A DNA stretch of 64,000 nt from Gracilaria gracilis (GCA_030374805.1 JARGSG010000041.1:186001-250000), one strand, 5' to 3'; numbered from the stretch's first letter, positions 1 to 11,960 are shown. The notes: generated by a model from the letters alone, not told the origin. Numbers and translations: made by a program.

Positions 1-505
1 ATCCTGCTCAACAGGTTCATGTGGCGGTCGTGCTTGGTATATCTGGATGACATCATTGTCTTCTCATATAACCTTGACGACCACATCACCCATGTCAGAG
101 AAGTTCTAACCCTTTTACGGGATGCTGGTGCCACCCTCAAGCTGAGGAAGTGTGAGTTCTCCACAGGTACGATCAAGTATCTGGGACACGTGATCCGTCC
201 TGGACGGCTGTCGATTGAGGAATCTCGCGTCAAATCCTTCGTTGAGGCAAAGCAACCCCGTAATCAGACGGAACTTTGGTCCTTTCTGGGGCTAGTCAAC
301 GTCTATCGACGGTTCATCCCGCACTTCTCGGATACCGCGGCGCCGCTTAACGCGCTACTGCGTAAGAGACATCCACCGAAACTGGAACCCTTAGCGCCTG
401 CGCAAGCGGATGCGTTCAACTCCTTAAAGGAGGCTGTCACGTCAGCACCGATCCTATCGTTACCCAAATTGGGATTGCCGTACTCCGTGGACACTCGAGC
501 GACTA
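1..505 (+). pseudogene. pol: Gypsy-A reverse transcriptase, C-terminal part
   Basis: The open frame from 19 contains the RT catalytic box VYLDDIIVFS, with YLDD at 40-51. Thumb and connection motifs typical of gypsy RT follow: YLGHVIRPG, SFLGLVNVYRRFIPHF and APLNALLRK. In an active element this enzyme copies element RNA to DNA in the cytoplasmic particle. The YxDD pair is intact. The frame is lost near 505-520, and the RNase H continues one frame over. The N-terminal RT lies outside the window. Confidence 0.9.
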
Positions 506-923
506 CCAAGTCGGTTGCGCTCTTTTCCAAACCACCCCAGAAGGGGAACGGAAGCCAATTGGTTATTGGTCGCGTTTGCTGAACGTTCACGAACGGAACT
601 ACTCTGTATCAGAGAAAGAGTAACTCGCCGTTGTGTGGGCGCTGTCCACTCTCCGCCCCTATCTTATGGGTGTTCTCTTTACCGTGTACACGTACCATTC
701 CTCACTGAGGTGGTTGATGAATATCTCCGATCCATCGGCCCGCCTCATGCGGTGGAGACTCCGCTTAGCGGAATACGACTTCACAGTCATATATAAGAAA
801 AAAGCGTTGAACACTCAGGCTGATGCGCTTTCGCGTCTTCCCACGAGTAGGGAAGCCCTCGCAACCGAAGATGACGAGATCCCGTGCTTCGTCGTGGACG
901 AAAAGGAACCGGAAGATCCGCAA
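506..923 (+). pseudogene. pol: Gypsy-A RNase H domain
   Basis: The phrase PIGYWSRLLNVHERNYSV leads into LAVVWALSTLRPYL and TVYTYHSSLRWLM, and the domain ends at QADALSRLPT, the usual gypsy RNase H C-terminus. A TAA at 621-623 interrupts it just before LAVVWAL. The TDH box of active copies reads TYHSS here, so an acidic residue is lost. The frame ends in a TGA at 924-926 and continues unchanged into the integrase. Confidence 0.85.
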
Positions 924-926
924 TGA

Positions 927-1788
927 CCAGAAGATCTGGATACGGATGGTGACTTTGACGAACTCCTCGCCTCTGGTGAGGTTGCCACTGAGAAACCCCC
1001 ACCGGGGAATTTTGTTCCCATTACTCCAGAAGAATTGGTAAGAGAGCAGTTCGGAGACCTCTTTTGTATAGGGATACGCGCCCTTCTTAACGGCGGTGAA
1101 GTACTCCCTTTCGAGGTGAACGACCGAGGATACCTCGTGAGGACAGTTGAGGCAAACCCACAAGTCGTGTTCCCGCATTCCCTGCAGTCGCGGGTGTTGC
1201 ATTTAACGCATTACCCGAAGATCGGTGGTCACGCCGGTGTCGGGGAGCTCTATCTCACCGTGAGAAAGGACTTTTACTGGCTTGCCATGGCGGTCGATTG
1301 CTACGCCACGGTACGCTTCTGCACGGAGTGTGCAAAGAACTGAGTTAAACTTCGGAAGAACAGCAAGGCGCTGAAGCTTTTCCCTTCCAGGGCACCGCTC
1401 GAGTTTGTCGCGATCGACATTCTCGGACCACTCCTCACAACGAGGCGGGGCAACAAGTTTTTACTTGTCGTCACCGACCGCTTCTCGAAGCTGGTTCGGA
1501 CAGTCCCTCTTCGGAGGGTATCCACTTTCGCGGTGGCTAGCGCGTTCGATACCCATTGGGAACTCGCGTATGGACCTCTAGTGCAGTTGTTATCCCGCAA
1601 CGGAAAGCAGTTTGCGTCCAGGTTCTTCCAGGATGTGTGTCGCATCCTGGATGTGAAGAACCTGTCCACAACTACTAATCACCCTCAATGTAATGGGCAA
1701 GTCGAACGGTTTAACCGGACAATGCTCGCATCTCTGCGTTCGTACGTTGCTGACCACCCAAAAACTTGGGACCTGTACACTGATGGTT
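927..1788 (+). pseudogene. pol: Gypsy-A integrase, truncated
   Basis: The frame continues from the RNase H. An HHCC zinc-binding domain lies at about 1209-1331 (HLTHYPKIGGH ... CTEC). A TGA at 1341-1343 falls where Gypsy-C encodes Trp (KNWVK), a single G-to-A change. The rve core follows: AIDILGP (first Asp, about 1416), then SRNGKQF where active copies have SDNG, so the second catalytic Asp is Arg, and NGQVERFNR (Glu, about 1705). Homology to other gypsy integrases stops at about 1788, after DLYTD, so the C-terminal part is missing. Confidence 0.85.
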
Positions 1789-2122
1789 GCCGCCTTGCGG
1801 AAGTTGCTCGTTGGTGTTGCCCTGTGGCCGGAGAACGGACCGGAAGCCGGTGAAGTATCCCTGCAGAGGGTGATTCGGTTGCTGACCGGACATTTCGGTA
1901 ATCATTAAGTCGATAACCGGCGTGGCCGGGGGAGTTGAGTGCGTTGGTGAAGCTCGTGGAACGAGTTGTCGGAGTGATTCGCATTGTGGAGGAGTATGCG
2001 CTGCGTATGCAGGTTGGGTGTGCTCTGTGTCGAAGGGAATTGCCGGCGAGCCGGAGGAGGGAGTTGTTTTATAGTCTTGGTCTGCCATGGCGTCGCTCGC
2101 GAAAAGCGTCGCGCCCTCGGCT
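1789..2122 (+). other. Unassigned stretch between truncated integrase and candidate LTR
   Basis: No integrase C-terminal or chromodomain motif is recognisable here. The opposite strand is open over 2145-1711, but that frame runs back over the integrase and is probably a shadow. The stretch may be rearranged 3' element sequence. Confidence 0.4.
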
Positions 2123-2135
2123 AAGAAGGGGGGTA

Positions 2136-2967
2136 TGAATTGCAACGACCTCCTTGAGAGATTCCCGCGACTTAGTTATTTACCGACATGTCGGCTGGGT
2201 TAATTATGACTACGTACGATGGCCACGTTGGTGGATGGGACACGTGGGACACGGTAGAGTCCAGGAGGTGGGCACAGCATTGCTGGTAATTCTGCACCCT
2301 TTATGGGAGTATTCTAGATTATTATAGTATTTGCCGTACAGTACGGGAGGTTGGCTACACACTATATAGTGTCGGGGCAACTGGGCCCTGCCACCAAGTA
2401 AATCTCCCCAACCAGGGTTGGCTCTAGACTCTTCGCCCTCGGCGGTATTCAACTTCTCCCCGGAGGGATATTTCGTACCGTACGGACCGTTTCCCCGCTC
2501 TGCGTCAACCAAAACGAACCCAATTGTGGGAGTATTACACCGCTATTTGTCGCGTTCGCCTTGTATAAGGATTTGCCCTGCTTTGCCGTCTCTCTCCGTC
2601 ACTCTCGTGACTTCCCCTTTCTCTCTTTCACTTTTTCGGGTTGTTCTCCGCGACCCGCGGCTCGTGCTGACACCTGTCTACACTTGCCGCTCCTGTGGAA
2701 CACCGCCTCATCTGAATACGCACGCACCGTTTACACTGATTCTAGCTTCTGGTTTACCTTCCTACGCCTGGCGTGAAGGGTGGCCTCGCCCTTACAAAAC
2801 GACTCCATCGTGTCATCCCTGGAAGGGCTTTGCTACTGTGCTGCCTCGCCTGACGAAGATCCCGAACGACTTCGTGGTTCTTTCCCCATTGGGGCATTGC
2901 ACTACACCAAATTCCGTACAACAGCGGAAAAAAACGTAAACATCTTTATATCAATAATTCTGTGACA
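2136..2967 (+). repeat. Candidate 3' LTR of Gypsy-A
   Basis: A purine tract (AAGAAGGGGGG, about 2123-2133) sits directly before a TG-starting sequence at 2136, as expected for a polypurine tract and 3' LTR. A TATA-like GTATAAGG lies at 2563-2570, followed by a pyrimidine-rich stretch resembling an R/U5 region. The suggested end (TGTGACA, 2961-2967) is a guess based on a CA terminus. No second LTR copy exists in the window to prove the borders. Confidence 0.35.
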
Positions 2968-3038
2968 TGTTGTTCAACGCAATGCACTACACCTTCAAAA
3001 CTATTCGCCACTAGAAAAACCCTTGCCCATAATATTCG

Positions 3039-3992
3039 GTGCATCGCAAGTCGTGTCAAAGGCTTCAAAACGTCACGGTAACAAGTTCCATGCGACGTCT
3101 GACTTTTCGTCAAAACCTACGACAACTGGCGGGAGAGCAAACTCGTTACAACCGCCAACGCGCTTTATTGCTTTTGTTAGACAAAAGATCATACCGCGCA
3201 ATTCACAGAGCAACGCACTTGTCAATGGGAACTATAGGCAGGCTGAAGAAAACCATGGAGCTTGCAGGGAAAGACAGTATGCCATATGATGACTACGAGT
3301 ATGATCTCAAGCGTGGCCGCAAACCAGTGCTCACATATGTGCAAAAGCGGGCAATCGTTGCAGGGCTTAAGGTCTGCGAGAGCCATGGGTTTGCCGTATC
3401 ACGGGGAGCGCTGAAGTCGGTTGTCACAGAAATTTCCAATGAAAAACGGGGAGGATTCCCAAATGGACTCCCCAGGGACGACTGGGTCCGTGGGTTTTGA
3501 GCGCACCATCGCGACATAACGTTTCGTAAAATGGAGTCTAGACAGGGAGCGAAGGTAGCAGCTGAGAATCCAGAACAGTTGAAGACGTTAGTACGGGCGT
3601 TAAAGTATTGCGAAGAGCAGAATCCGAGTATCTTACATGATGCGTCATGTATCTGGAACAAGGATGAGACCACGGTCACAATAAACATGACCGAAATGAA
3701 AAAAGGCTTTGTTTCTGCCGAGACCAATCATGGTGGACAGAAGATGATCTGCGACTCGATGGGAAGACATCTCACTGCTGTCGTCATTGCATCCACAGCG
3801 GGCGACGTATTATCTCCATGCTTCATAATCGCCGGTTGCAATAATATGGAGCATTGGTACCATCCCCTCACCGCCTCTTAGTTTAAAGATGTGGGTGGTG
3901 TTCCGAATTGGCCCGCATGCCAAGACTGGTTTCCTGATGATGCTTTCGTGAGCTGTACAACAAGCCGTACGGAACAGACTGTAAAGATGGGA
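3039..3992 (+). pseudogene. pogo/Tigger-like DDE transposase relic
   Basis: One frame covers this region with a TGA at 3498 and a TAG at 3879. The N-terminal part (about 100 residues) is basic and helical, consistent with a DNA-binding region. Next come DDWVRGF, KMESRQGAKVAAEN and IWNKDETTVTINM, whose NKDE carries the first DDE aspartate. HGGQKMICDSMGRHLTAVV and DWFPDDAFVSC then match the DDE_1 fold. After about 3992 the DNCSGH-type second aspartate and the C-terminus are absent, so the gene is truncated. It is a relative of, not a copy of, the transposase at 13811-15198. No TIRs were found. Confidence 0.65.
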
Positions 3993-5305
3993 TCGAATCC
4001 CGGAAAATTTTCCGTTATGGTTAGCTGCATCCGTTTGGCCCATTTGCAGACCTTTTTGGCTACCAAGGACGAGTACCGCGCCAACCGATCGGCTGGGAGT
4101 TAGGTGCGATAAGCCTATTCTCTCTTGAAAAGTTCATTGGTGGTTAACAATGGCTTGAGGCTTCAAACAGCCATCTCACCCGTTTATGAGCCACTGGAAT
4201 TCGACGAATCCGAATCGGATTCTCTATCGCTAGAATTCCTCCAGGTTTTCCTCTGATTCTTCGACTTCTTCCTACAGGTACTTCTCTTCTTCCTAAGGCC
4301 AGCACTCTTCAATTCCATTGGCTTTTTTCATCTTCAGAATCAAAACTAAGGGGACTACGGCGGCGCTGAGCCTGGTTTTTCCTTACGGATTGCACGTCCA
4401 TTAGGCTTTCTTGCTAGGTAGGTTCTCTTCCACTCCCTGGACGAACGTCTAATTGGTGTCCTTTCGGTTGAGTCAGCTACAGGTTATTTCACGGCGGATA
4501 CCCATGGCTAAAGAGTATAGAAATGTAATGGACCCTAGAACCTTTGGGAGGACACGTTCGGCCAACTGGTCTGCGTGTTCTGTGAGAATGACTGTAACTC
4601 GAAAATCCACTACGGTCTCCAGTCGAGCGCCGAGCATCTCCCGAGCTCGTGGCCGAAAGAGGTCTGCAATTCCATGAATAGCAACTGTTCCAACTGTTTC
4701 TTGCTGTACTGAATGTGGTGTGTTGAGCTGCGAGCAGTACTTCTCGAGCCTTATCCGGACTCCTGCGGCTAGAGAGCTATCACGAGTGATCCTCCCGGGG
4801 TTGTCCATCGGAGTGAGGAGAGTAACATGGGCCTGTAAGCGTGTGCTTCTACGCTCACTTGCTTTATCACCGGAACGTTCGGCGACAGCAGCGGGTGACG
4901 GTAAAGTGGCAGTAGCGTGAGCCACAGGTGCGAGGTTCGTCTTGTATGGTTTGATTGATATCCATTATGGTGGTTGCTTTCTGTACCAGTCTGTCGGTAG
5001 TCCTTATCCAATGGTAGAATCCCGGCACGTTCTTCTTTTCTAAGGGTCGATATTCAATCTGCCGCGCAGAATTCTTGGTCGGGAAACCAGAAATATAATA
5101 TAGTAGCACGGTGCACGAACCGCGGGGAGCGAAGGTCCAAAGGAAAAGGGATAGCGACGAGACCAGTGGAACGGCAGTGCAATGGGCGGGCGCTAACTGC
5201 CGTGCCTATAGGAAACGGCGTGCGATGTAGCGACGGCTTATAAACCTTAATGAGATAACTCTACTAACCAAAGAGGCTAAAAGTAGTCTAGAGGGTCTCT
5301 GAATT
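3993..5305. other. No supported gene; one long antisense ORF
   Basis: No family is recognised here. The - strand is open from 4925 to 4473 (150 codons, starting MAHATATLPSPAAVAERSG). It has a plausible Ala-rich start and an AT-rich TATA-like stretch upstream at about 5090-5105. It could be the N-terminal part of a gag gene from another element or an unknown protein, and I cannot choose. A pyrimidine-rich tract lies at about 4230-4330. Confidence 0.3.
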
Positions 5306-5885
5306 TACATCAGGAGGGAGGCGCAGTACGAACAGCTCAAGTACGTGCTACAAGATGCCGCAACTTCCAGTGTGGTGCATTGTAGCGGTGTGCATCTCTT
5401 GTACTAAGTATACCATCTATGATGCCGAAACTGCAAATTAGAAATTAGTAGACCATCGAGAACTTCTCGATACCCACTTGTACTACCTGTGCGCCACCTC
5501 TCAGCCTGCCAGCAGTGATCACCCGAGGCGCCCAACCGGCGTAGCTCATCAAATTACAGGTGGAATTCTCGAATTCCCGAAACGTAAATGCCATCACTGG
5601 ATTGATTTGTCACCTCTGCTATACTCCTATAAGCAAAAGCATCCTTCACTGCAGTGCGTTTAAACCATGCTTGAATGGGCACCAGTCATTTCCAACTATG
5701 AATCTTTGTCACCTGAGGAGAGGGCTTCTGTTACGTTTGCATCCTACATCTGCGCAAAGATGAACATTCCACGCCAAACTGCGGCTCCGACTGCCATGGA
5801 CATGGTGACCTCTTACCATCGTGCTTTAATAGAAGAACCAAAAAACGCTACAGCGGACTATTTTGCCACTGGCACCCAGGCGTAA
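5306..5885 (+). pseudogene. gag: Gypsy-B gag, C-terminal remnant
   Basis: A short coding-like piece (QYEQLKYVLQDAATSSVV, about 5318-5375) is followed by a Cys/His-rich patch. CHLCYTPISKSILHC, about 5599-5645, corresponds to CYTYGHKSPLC in Gypsy-C and is a degenerate zinc knuckle. NYESLSPEERASVTFASYIC (about 5695-5754) then aligns with the same position in Gypsy-C. The three pieces are in different frames. Confidence 0.55.
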
Positions 5886-5977
5886 ATGGCTCAGAACAGT
5901 GAACACACGCCTCAGGCAGAAACTGCTCAGAAAAACTAACTTCGGGAGTCTCCTCTCCCGAAGAGGCGCCCTCATAT

Positions 5978-6433
5978 TTGAGGCAAAAGGCGCCCAAGGT
6001 GTCCTTCCCTCGTTCCAAGGTCCAAAATTTCTCTAGGAAGCATTCCGTCGAAGACGTGAACTCAGAGCACCTTGTTGTTCTTCGTCGACCGCGGATACGG
6101 GTAAGAAACAACCGGTTTTCGGATATACTTATGGTGATCGCCGAGCAAAATTACAGGGTTTACGCCGTCCTTGGCCTTTCACCCCAATTTATGGGGCGTT
6201 ATATCACTGTCTTAGGTACAGGCGCAGGTCCGAACTTCATCGTTGAAACAGCTTTGCCACCCATCTTGTGGTTATACATTTGCCGTGGCGACATTCCTGA
6301 CGTCGCTGACGCGAATAAAAACCTGTTGTCAACGGTAGGATATATCGACTTGGTAATCATTTTATGTTCATGTGTGGGGAAGCTCGAGTTTGTCATTTGT
6401 CGGTCTCTGGCCGCCCCAGTCACTTTGAGGTGA
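5978..6433 (+). pseudogene. pol: Gypsy-B aspartic protease region
   Basis: The frame encodes the retropepsin region that would cleave the Gag-Pol polyprotein. FMGRYITVLGTGAGPNFIV contains the flap-side hydrophobic strand and the active-site loop near 6214. The catalytic Asp of D-T-G is Gly here (VLGTGAG), whereas Gypsy-C keeps VLDT. The enzyme would be inactive even without the other stops. The frame ends at 6433, where homology continues in another frame. Confidence 0.65.
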
Positions 6434-6565
6434 TAATTCTGCGACTGCTTCGTCAATGCCATTAGGCCCCGCCAGAGGCTTGTTGAGATGGAAGATGGTC
6501 CAACCGTGCCGCTTGTTCGTCGCCCCTAGAGGCATGACTCCAAGAAGTATGTACCTCTACCTGCG

Positions 6566-7750
6566 GTGCAAGAAGCACAACCGAGTTCTCGGGAATCTAC
6601 GAAGCTTCGTATAGCCTCCGCGACACGCGTGCCTCCAGAGTCTCCAGTCTGGGTACAGGTGAATTCCCGTCAACACGGCTTACTAATCGCCCAACCATTG
6701 CCGTCGTTGTATGACAAATACACTCTAGCTATTGCCAGTGGAATCGTTCAAGTGGAACCGGATAACACTTTTTACGTGTTGATAGCAAACCTTGGCAAAA
6801 CCAGAGAGTATCTGGTAAAGAACCAATTGTTTGGCTCGGTTATGCCGCATCCAACTGCTTTGGTAACTACAAAGAGAACTGCTGCCGTTGTGCTCGGTAT
6901 AGCTCACCCTAAGGAGAGGGAAGATTCAGAATCTCAATCGCCTCCATCGCCAAGTCCCTCGGTTCAGTCTCCTGTTAAGCCAGAAAAGAAATGCGTTCCA
7001 ACGAGTTACGACCAATTGGACCCAGTGAAGGAATTGGAAGAGTTCGACCCCGGACACATTTTGGAGACTCGCCGCAAAAGACTGCGTGATATGCTTCGTG
7101 AATTCACCACAATGAGGGATGGTTCCTTCGGAGAGATAAATACAACGGAACACCGGATTGGTATGTTTCCGAGTTCTCAGCCAGTAGCCCAACATCGGTA
7201 TAGGACAGTGCCCAAGTCCAGGGAAAAAAAGCAATTTCATGTTGCAAACGGGCTCCGTGCAAGAGTTATTGAACCGTAAAATTCTCCTGGGGCATTACCA
7301 GTGGTACTGGCTCCGAAACCGGATGGTTCCTGGTGCTTTCGCATCGACTATCGTCGTCGAAAAGCTGTCTCCGTCAAAGACGTGTACCCTATCCCACGTA
7401 TTGATGAATACATCGATTTTTCGAAATTGCTACCGTACTTAGGGCACTGGATGCCAATTGGTGATACTGGCAGTGCCATTGAGGAAGCAGAATCAGGACA
7501 AGACAATTTTTGTCTGCCATCCTGGCCTCTACCGTTTCAAACGGATGACCTTTTGTGTAAATAATGCACCCGCTACTTTCCACCATGATATTGATATCCT
7601 ACAACCCCGATTCAAGCGGCAAACTTGTCTCGTCTACCTTGACAACATCATCTTCTTTTCAGATAATCTGGATTATCACCTCATACATGTGAGAGATATA
7701 ATGGCCACGTTACGGGACGCCGGAGTGGCACTCCAGCTGAGGAAATGCTA
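6566..7750 (+). pseudogene. pol: Gypsy-B reverse transcriptase
   Basis: The linker and RT N-terminus run from 6566: FGEINTTEHRIGM, then VPKSREKKQFHV and ARVIEP. After a stop at 7277 come VVLAPKPDGSWCFRIDYRRR and VKDVYPIPRIDEYID (about 7295-7420). A frameshift follows, then TIFVCHPGLYRFKRMTF and NAPATF (about 7505-7585). The catalytic box reads VYLDNIIFFSDN (about 7632-7667), so the second Asp of YxDD is Asn. The part of the palm usually reading TALDANSGYWQ is damaged. Confidence 0.8.
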
Positions 7751-8465
7751 ATCTCTACGAATGCTGTCAAGTATTTGGGTCACATAATCCGTCCATGACG
7801 TGTCATGATCGAGGACGTTCGTATGAAGTTACTGAGGCAGGTCACGGAACCGACTGCACAGACTGAACTGAGATCCTTTCTAGGATTCTTCAACGTTTTT
7901 AGACAGTATTTTTCCAATCCGCACATATCGCGACACCTCTAAACGCACTTCTGCGGAAGGTTCTACGGCCTAAGCTGGATCTCTTCGCGTCTGCTTGGAC
8001 GAAAGCCTTTATATCTCTCCAAGAGGTAGCAACCACCTCACTAGTTTTGTGAATACAGAAAATGGGACTTTAATATTCCATGGACACGGATTCTAATGAC
8101 TCCCAGGTAGAGTGTGCCTTGTTTTAAACAGGGGGGACCGCAAGACAATCGGATATTGGTCCCGTTGGTTGTACATGCATGAAAAGAACTATTTCGTCTG
8201 GGAGGAAGAATGTTTTGCCGTAGTTTGGGCATTATTAATACTACGCTCCTACTTAACAGGCGTTAATTTCATCGTTTACACGGATCAATCATCATTGAGA
8301 TCGCTTCTCTCCGTCTCGGAGCTTTCTGGCCACTTAATGGGTTGGGGAACGCGTCTTGCAGAGTTTGACTTCAACATAGCCGACAATAAGGGCGCGAGCA
8401 ATACAAAAGCCGACGCTTTTTCTCGCCCATCCGCCACAGGAGAAGCTTTAGTCGTCGGTGGCTAG
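7751..8465 (+). pseudogene. pol: Gypsy-B RT connection and RNase H
   Basis: Up to about 8110 only fragments of the connection (the SFLGF-type motif and the LNALLRK region) survive in shifting frames. From 8112 a clean frame gives KTIGYWSRWLYMHEKNYFV, FAVVWALLILRSYL, VYTDQSSLRSLL and TKADAFSRPSATGEAL, a good RNase H with its acidic TDQ box preserved. The frame ends at 8465. Acid-rich sequence continues to about 8557, where the element stops without an integrase. Confidence 0.8.
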
Positions 8466-8565
8466 GAAAATCCTTACCTCGCAGCTGAGGACTACACAGT
8501 AGGTGAACTGGAAGATGTAGAAATGGATTGGTCAGATGAACTGGATTTTGATTAGAAACGGGATG

Positions 8566-10002
8566 AAGTAATGGCTGTGAATTCGTCGGTTTTGGACCGG
8601 AAAAGCTCGGACAATAATGATTCGTCAGACTCGTCGTCTGACGATGACAGTGAGAAACGGGCGTCACGCTCTAAGTGTTATACAGTCACGCATGTTTCTG
8701 TGCGGGCTAGTACCAAAGGAAGAACTTCTGGTTGAAAATGCTGAAGTCCACTAACCCTCTATACGAGAAGTTGTTATCATAACGGTACTATCGTTTTGAA
8801 GACTTTTCTTTGGATCGAACATCCCATGTAACGAGAAAAGTGATAGACTGTATGAAACGGATGCAGCTCTCGCTTTGCAACCAGTTGTTAACTGCAGAAG
8901 ACCCAATCTCAATGCTAGATATACTTGAACGCTTCGTCACGGAAACCTACTCGCTTCGCGAGACACACGTCAACGCTCAGGCCAGACGAAGAGGGATTGT
9001 TCGGTACGCCTGATCAAGGCTTTCCATCGTTGTGGTAATTTCTATCCCGATACAAAACGTTTAAATTTGTTCATCGATAACACTCGACTCGGCTATTCGG
9101 ACTTTGGTCGCCCGCTATCGCGAGGATAGGAGGAAGATCACCTACATGGAGCTAGTCCAGTATGAACGCGCCCAAGGTGACTCCCTCCGCGGAAGAGGCC
9201 CAAGTACTCGGTCTGAGTCCGCCAAGACGTTGTTGATGGAAATCAATTTCTCATCTCCCTGCCTCGTCGCGGATGAAGCACCTCCCAAAGGGTATTTTAA
9301 CGACCAACTCGCCCATAGCGATATAGATTCCATTCCGACAATGGACCTCCCGTCGACGATGGATGCCTCCAATGAAATCGCTAATAAATGCACAGTGCTT
9401 TATGCAAACGCTCCTCGCGTTCGCGAGTCGCACATCCTGTACTCGAAAGGAAGACCCGCTTCAGCGGCCAGACTGGGCGTTCAGTGGATAGCCGGAGTGG
9501 ATCCCTTCGCCAGGGTAGGCAGGCTTTGATAATACCGATAGTAAATCTCTGCTACACCTATGGCCACAAGTCACCCCTGTGTCTTCTCTCACTTAAAGAC
9601 ATGGACCGGTTGACGGTGAACAATGAGGCCCTCACTCCAGAGGAGAAGTGTTCCATACCAATTACGTCGTATTTACGTGCCAAGACGGACTTTGCTCATG
9701 TCGGACCGACAGCGCCGATATACCAGCGTGCTTCGGAACAGCCGGTCCATTCGGTAGCACCTGTATACTACGTCGTGGACGATCCAAACACTGCGGTTGT
9801 GGAAACCCGAGGCCGACGTTCCAAAGCTCTCGTGCACTCGTGGTCAAGAAACATGAGCAGTTGCTGCAGGCAGAAGCCCAGGGCAACTAAACGAGGTAGT
9901 CTCCCATTCGGGAGAGACATCCTCAAAGCGGAGGCTGTTGACGTCCGAGTAGTCGCCTCCTCGCTCCCCGGCGAAGATCTTTTCGAAGGAAGACACCGCT
10001 GA
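8566..10002 (+). pseudogene. gag: Gypsy-C gag
   Basis: The start region is Ser/Asp-rich (about 8584-8650). It is followed by the capsid-like helical stretch RYYRFEDFSLDRTSHVTRKV, MKRMQLSLCNQLLTAEDPIS and DILERFVTETYSLRETHVNA (about 8790-8980). More gag-like sequence lies at 9104-9529, with a Cys/His patch (CYTYGHKSPLC, about 9549-9581) resembling a degenerate zinc knuckle. A long hydrophilic tail ends at 10002. At least three frame changes and several stops separate the pieces, so no single start codon can be defended. Confidence 0.6.
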
Positions 10003-10003
10003 C

Positions 10004-10390
10004 GTGGACTCGAAACACTTGGGTGTTCTCCGTCCACAGTGGATAAGGGTAGAGAACAACAGGTTCCCTGATAGAGTCCGCGTGATGACCAAGCGTAACG
10101 ATAAAATTTATGCCAACCTTGGTCTCAATAACAAGTTTATGGGGCGCATTATCACTGTATTAGACACCATTGAAGTTCCAAACTTCACCGTGCAGTCCCT
10201 CCTGCCACCACTGGTGCGGATCCGTATTTGCCACAAAGCGACAAACAAAGGTCGCTGACGTGAATAACCACCCGTTACAAACGGTGGGAACCATCGAATT
10301 AGTCGTGCGTTTGGGGACCTCCGTGGTCAAGCTTGACTTTGTGGTATGTCGGTCATTGCTTGCCCCAGTTATTTTGAAATATAATTGCTG
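10004..10390 (+). pseudogene. pol: Gypsy-C aspartic protease region
   Basis: The active-site strand reads MGRIITVLDTIEVPNF with the catalytic Asp near 10163, but the usual TGAG loop is changed to TIEV. Downstream VVKLDFVVCRSLLAPVIL (about 10327-10380, next frame) matches the C-terminal strands of the same domain in Gypsy-B (GKLEFVICRSLAAPVTL). The frame changes between the two pieces near 10240. Confidence 0.6.
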
Positions 10391-11960
10391 CGACAGATTT
10401 GTCGACGCAATCAGACCCCGCCTCAGGCGTGTGGAATTCGAAGACGGTCCAACCGTTTCGATAGTCCGTCTTCTTCTTGAGCGTGCAGCGAAGAAGCTCG
10501 TTCCACTACCTGCTGTGCAGGAACCACCGCCCGCATTTCGCGAGTCCATAAAACTCCGCGTTGCAGCATCGGTATGTATTCCACCAGAATCCAAAGTAAT
10601 GGTGCAGGTCAATTCCAGTCAACACGGTTTTCGGGTTATTCAACTCGTTTTCTCGTCCTAAGAGAAGTATCATCTCGCTGTCGCGAGCCGCGTGGCACAG
10701 GTGAAATCAGATACTATGTTTTGGATACTTGTCGCCAATCTTGGCAAGAGCTTTCAGTATATTGTAAAGAACCAAGTCATTGGTTCGGTCACACCGCTCC
10801 CACTCGCAATGCTCCTGACCCGAATGACGTCCACCTATGTTTTCGGTTTAATTTCCACGAAACGAGGTCACAATCCGGGACAATCCGACGTTCCATCTGA
10901 GAAGGGGGAGGATACTGCTGTTTCAACGGAAAAATTGTCGTGAGACTCGGAAACGCACCTGCATCCAATACAGAGAAACATGGCGCTACGAGCTATGACC
11001 GGATTGACCCATGAAAGCTCTTGAGAAGCCCGATTTCGGCCATGTGCCGGAATCACACTGTAAAAGTCTGAGAGATAAGTTACGGAAATTTACTCCAATT
11101 TGGGATGGATCTCTTGGTGAGGTAAATACAACAGAACACCAAATTCATTTGTTACCGGACACGACAACCGTTTCGCAATCCATTTACAGAACAGTACCGA
11201 AGTCTCGGGAACAGGAACAGTTCCGAGTGGACAAGATGCTTCACGCAGGCGTGATTGAGCCGGTTAGTCGCTCTGAGTATATCAAGTGGTACTGGAAATG
11301 AAAGCCGACGAAACCTGGAGGTTCTGTGTCGACCACAGCGGGCTCAATTCCGTTACGATCATGGAAACGCACCCTATCCCTAGTATATAAGATGGAATCG
11401 ATTCGCTCGAAAACGCAACCGTGTTCATGGCACTGGACGCAAATTAGGGATATTTTTAAGTCCGCGTAATGGAGGAAGACCGCGAAGAGACCGCGTTTGT
11501 ATGCCATTCTGGGTCCTTCGGCGTCAAGCATATACTGTTTGGTCCCACCAATGACCCCGCTACATTTCAGCGTGCTATCGACATTTTGTTGAACCACTTC
11601 AAGTGGCGGACGTCTCTAGTTTACTCGGATGATATAATTGTCTTCTTCTGTAATTTGGAAGATCATCTCACCCACGTCAGGAAGGTAATGATCACACTGC
11701 CTGACGCAAAAATTTCGCTCTTGCTGAGAAAGCGTAAGTTCTTCATAGACACTGTCAAGTATCTCAGCCACATTATCCGTCCAGGATGGTTTTCGATCGT
11801 GGAAGCTCCAGTGAAGTTCTTTTCCAAGGAGAAGGAACCAATAGTCCAAACCGAGTTGCACTCCTTCTTGAGATTGGCTAACGTCTACAAACGGTTTGTG
11901 CGAACTTTGCAGATATCGAGGCGCCCTTCAAAGCACCACTGCGGAACGTCCAGCCACCGA
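10391..11960 (+). pseudogene. pol: Gypsy-C reverse transcriptase
   Basis: A linker region (10391-11010) carries VMVQVNSSQHGF and QYIVKNQVIGSVTPLPLA, matching the linker of Gypsy-B. The RT proper starts at about 11100 with LGEVNTTEHQIHLLP and FRVDKMLHAGVIEP. After a gap with stops the palm resumes at 11469 (ETAFVCHSGSFGVKHILF, DPATFQRAIDILL). The catalytic box is VYSDDIIVFF (about 11619-11648), so Asp-Asp is kept but Leu is Ser. The thumb ends in LRLANVYKRFVR near 11900. Confidence 0.8.

Larger units (their letters stand above)
1..2967 (+). mobile_element. Ty3/gypsy retrotransposon, 3' half (Gypsy-A)
   Basis: Domain order on the + strand is reverse transcriptase, RNase H, HHCC zinc domain and integrase core, which is the Ty3/gypsy order. 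The element enters the window inside the reverse transcriptase. The integrase is cut short near 1788, and a candidate 3' LTR follows from 2136. The pol frame is broken by one frameshift (about 505-520) and by stops at 621, 924 and 1341, so the copy is dead. Gypsy-B and Gypsy-C downstream are relatives in the same orientation. The right boundary is inferred only. Confidence 0.85.
5306..8557 (+). mobile_element. Ty3/gypsy retrotransposon relic (Gypsy-B)
   Basis: Gag C-terminus, aspartic protease, reverse transcriptase and RNase H are recognisable in order on the + strand. The element stops near 8557, before the integrase, where the gag of Gypsy-C begins. Many frameshifts and stops show long decay. 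It is a relative of Gypsy-A and Gypsy-C. No LTR is visible at either end. Confidence 0.8.

Noticed and set aside
2898-2993. 11-bp direct repeat TGCACTACACC at 2898 and 2983 as a target duplication
   Set aside because: It is too long for a gypsy target duplication and lies inside the candidate LTR end. Chance or local duplication is likelier.
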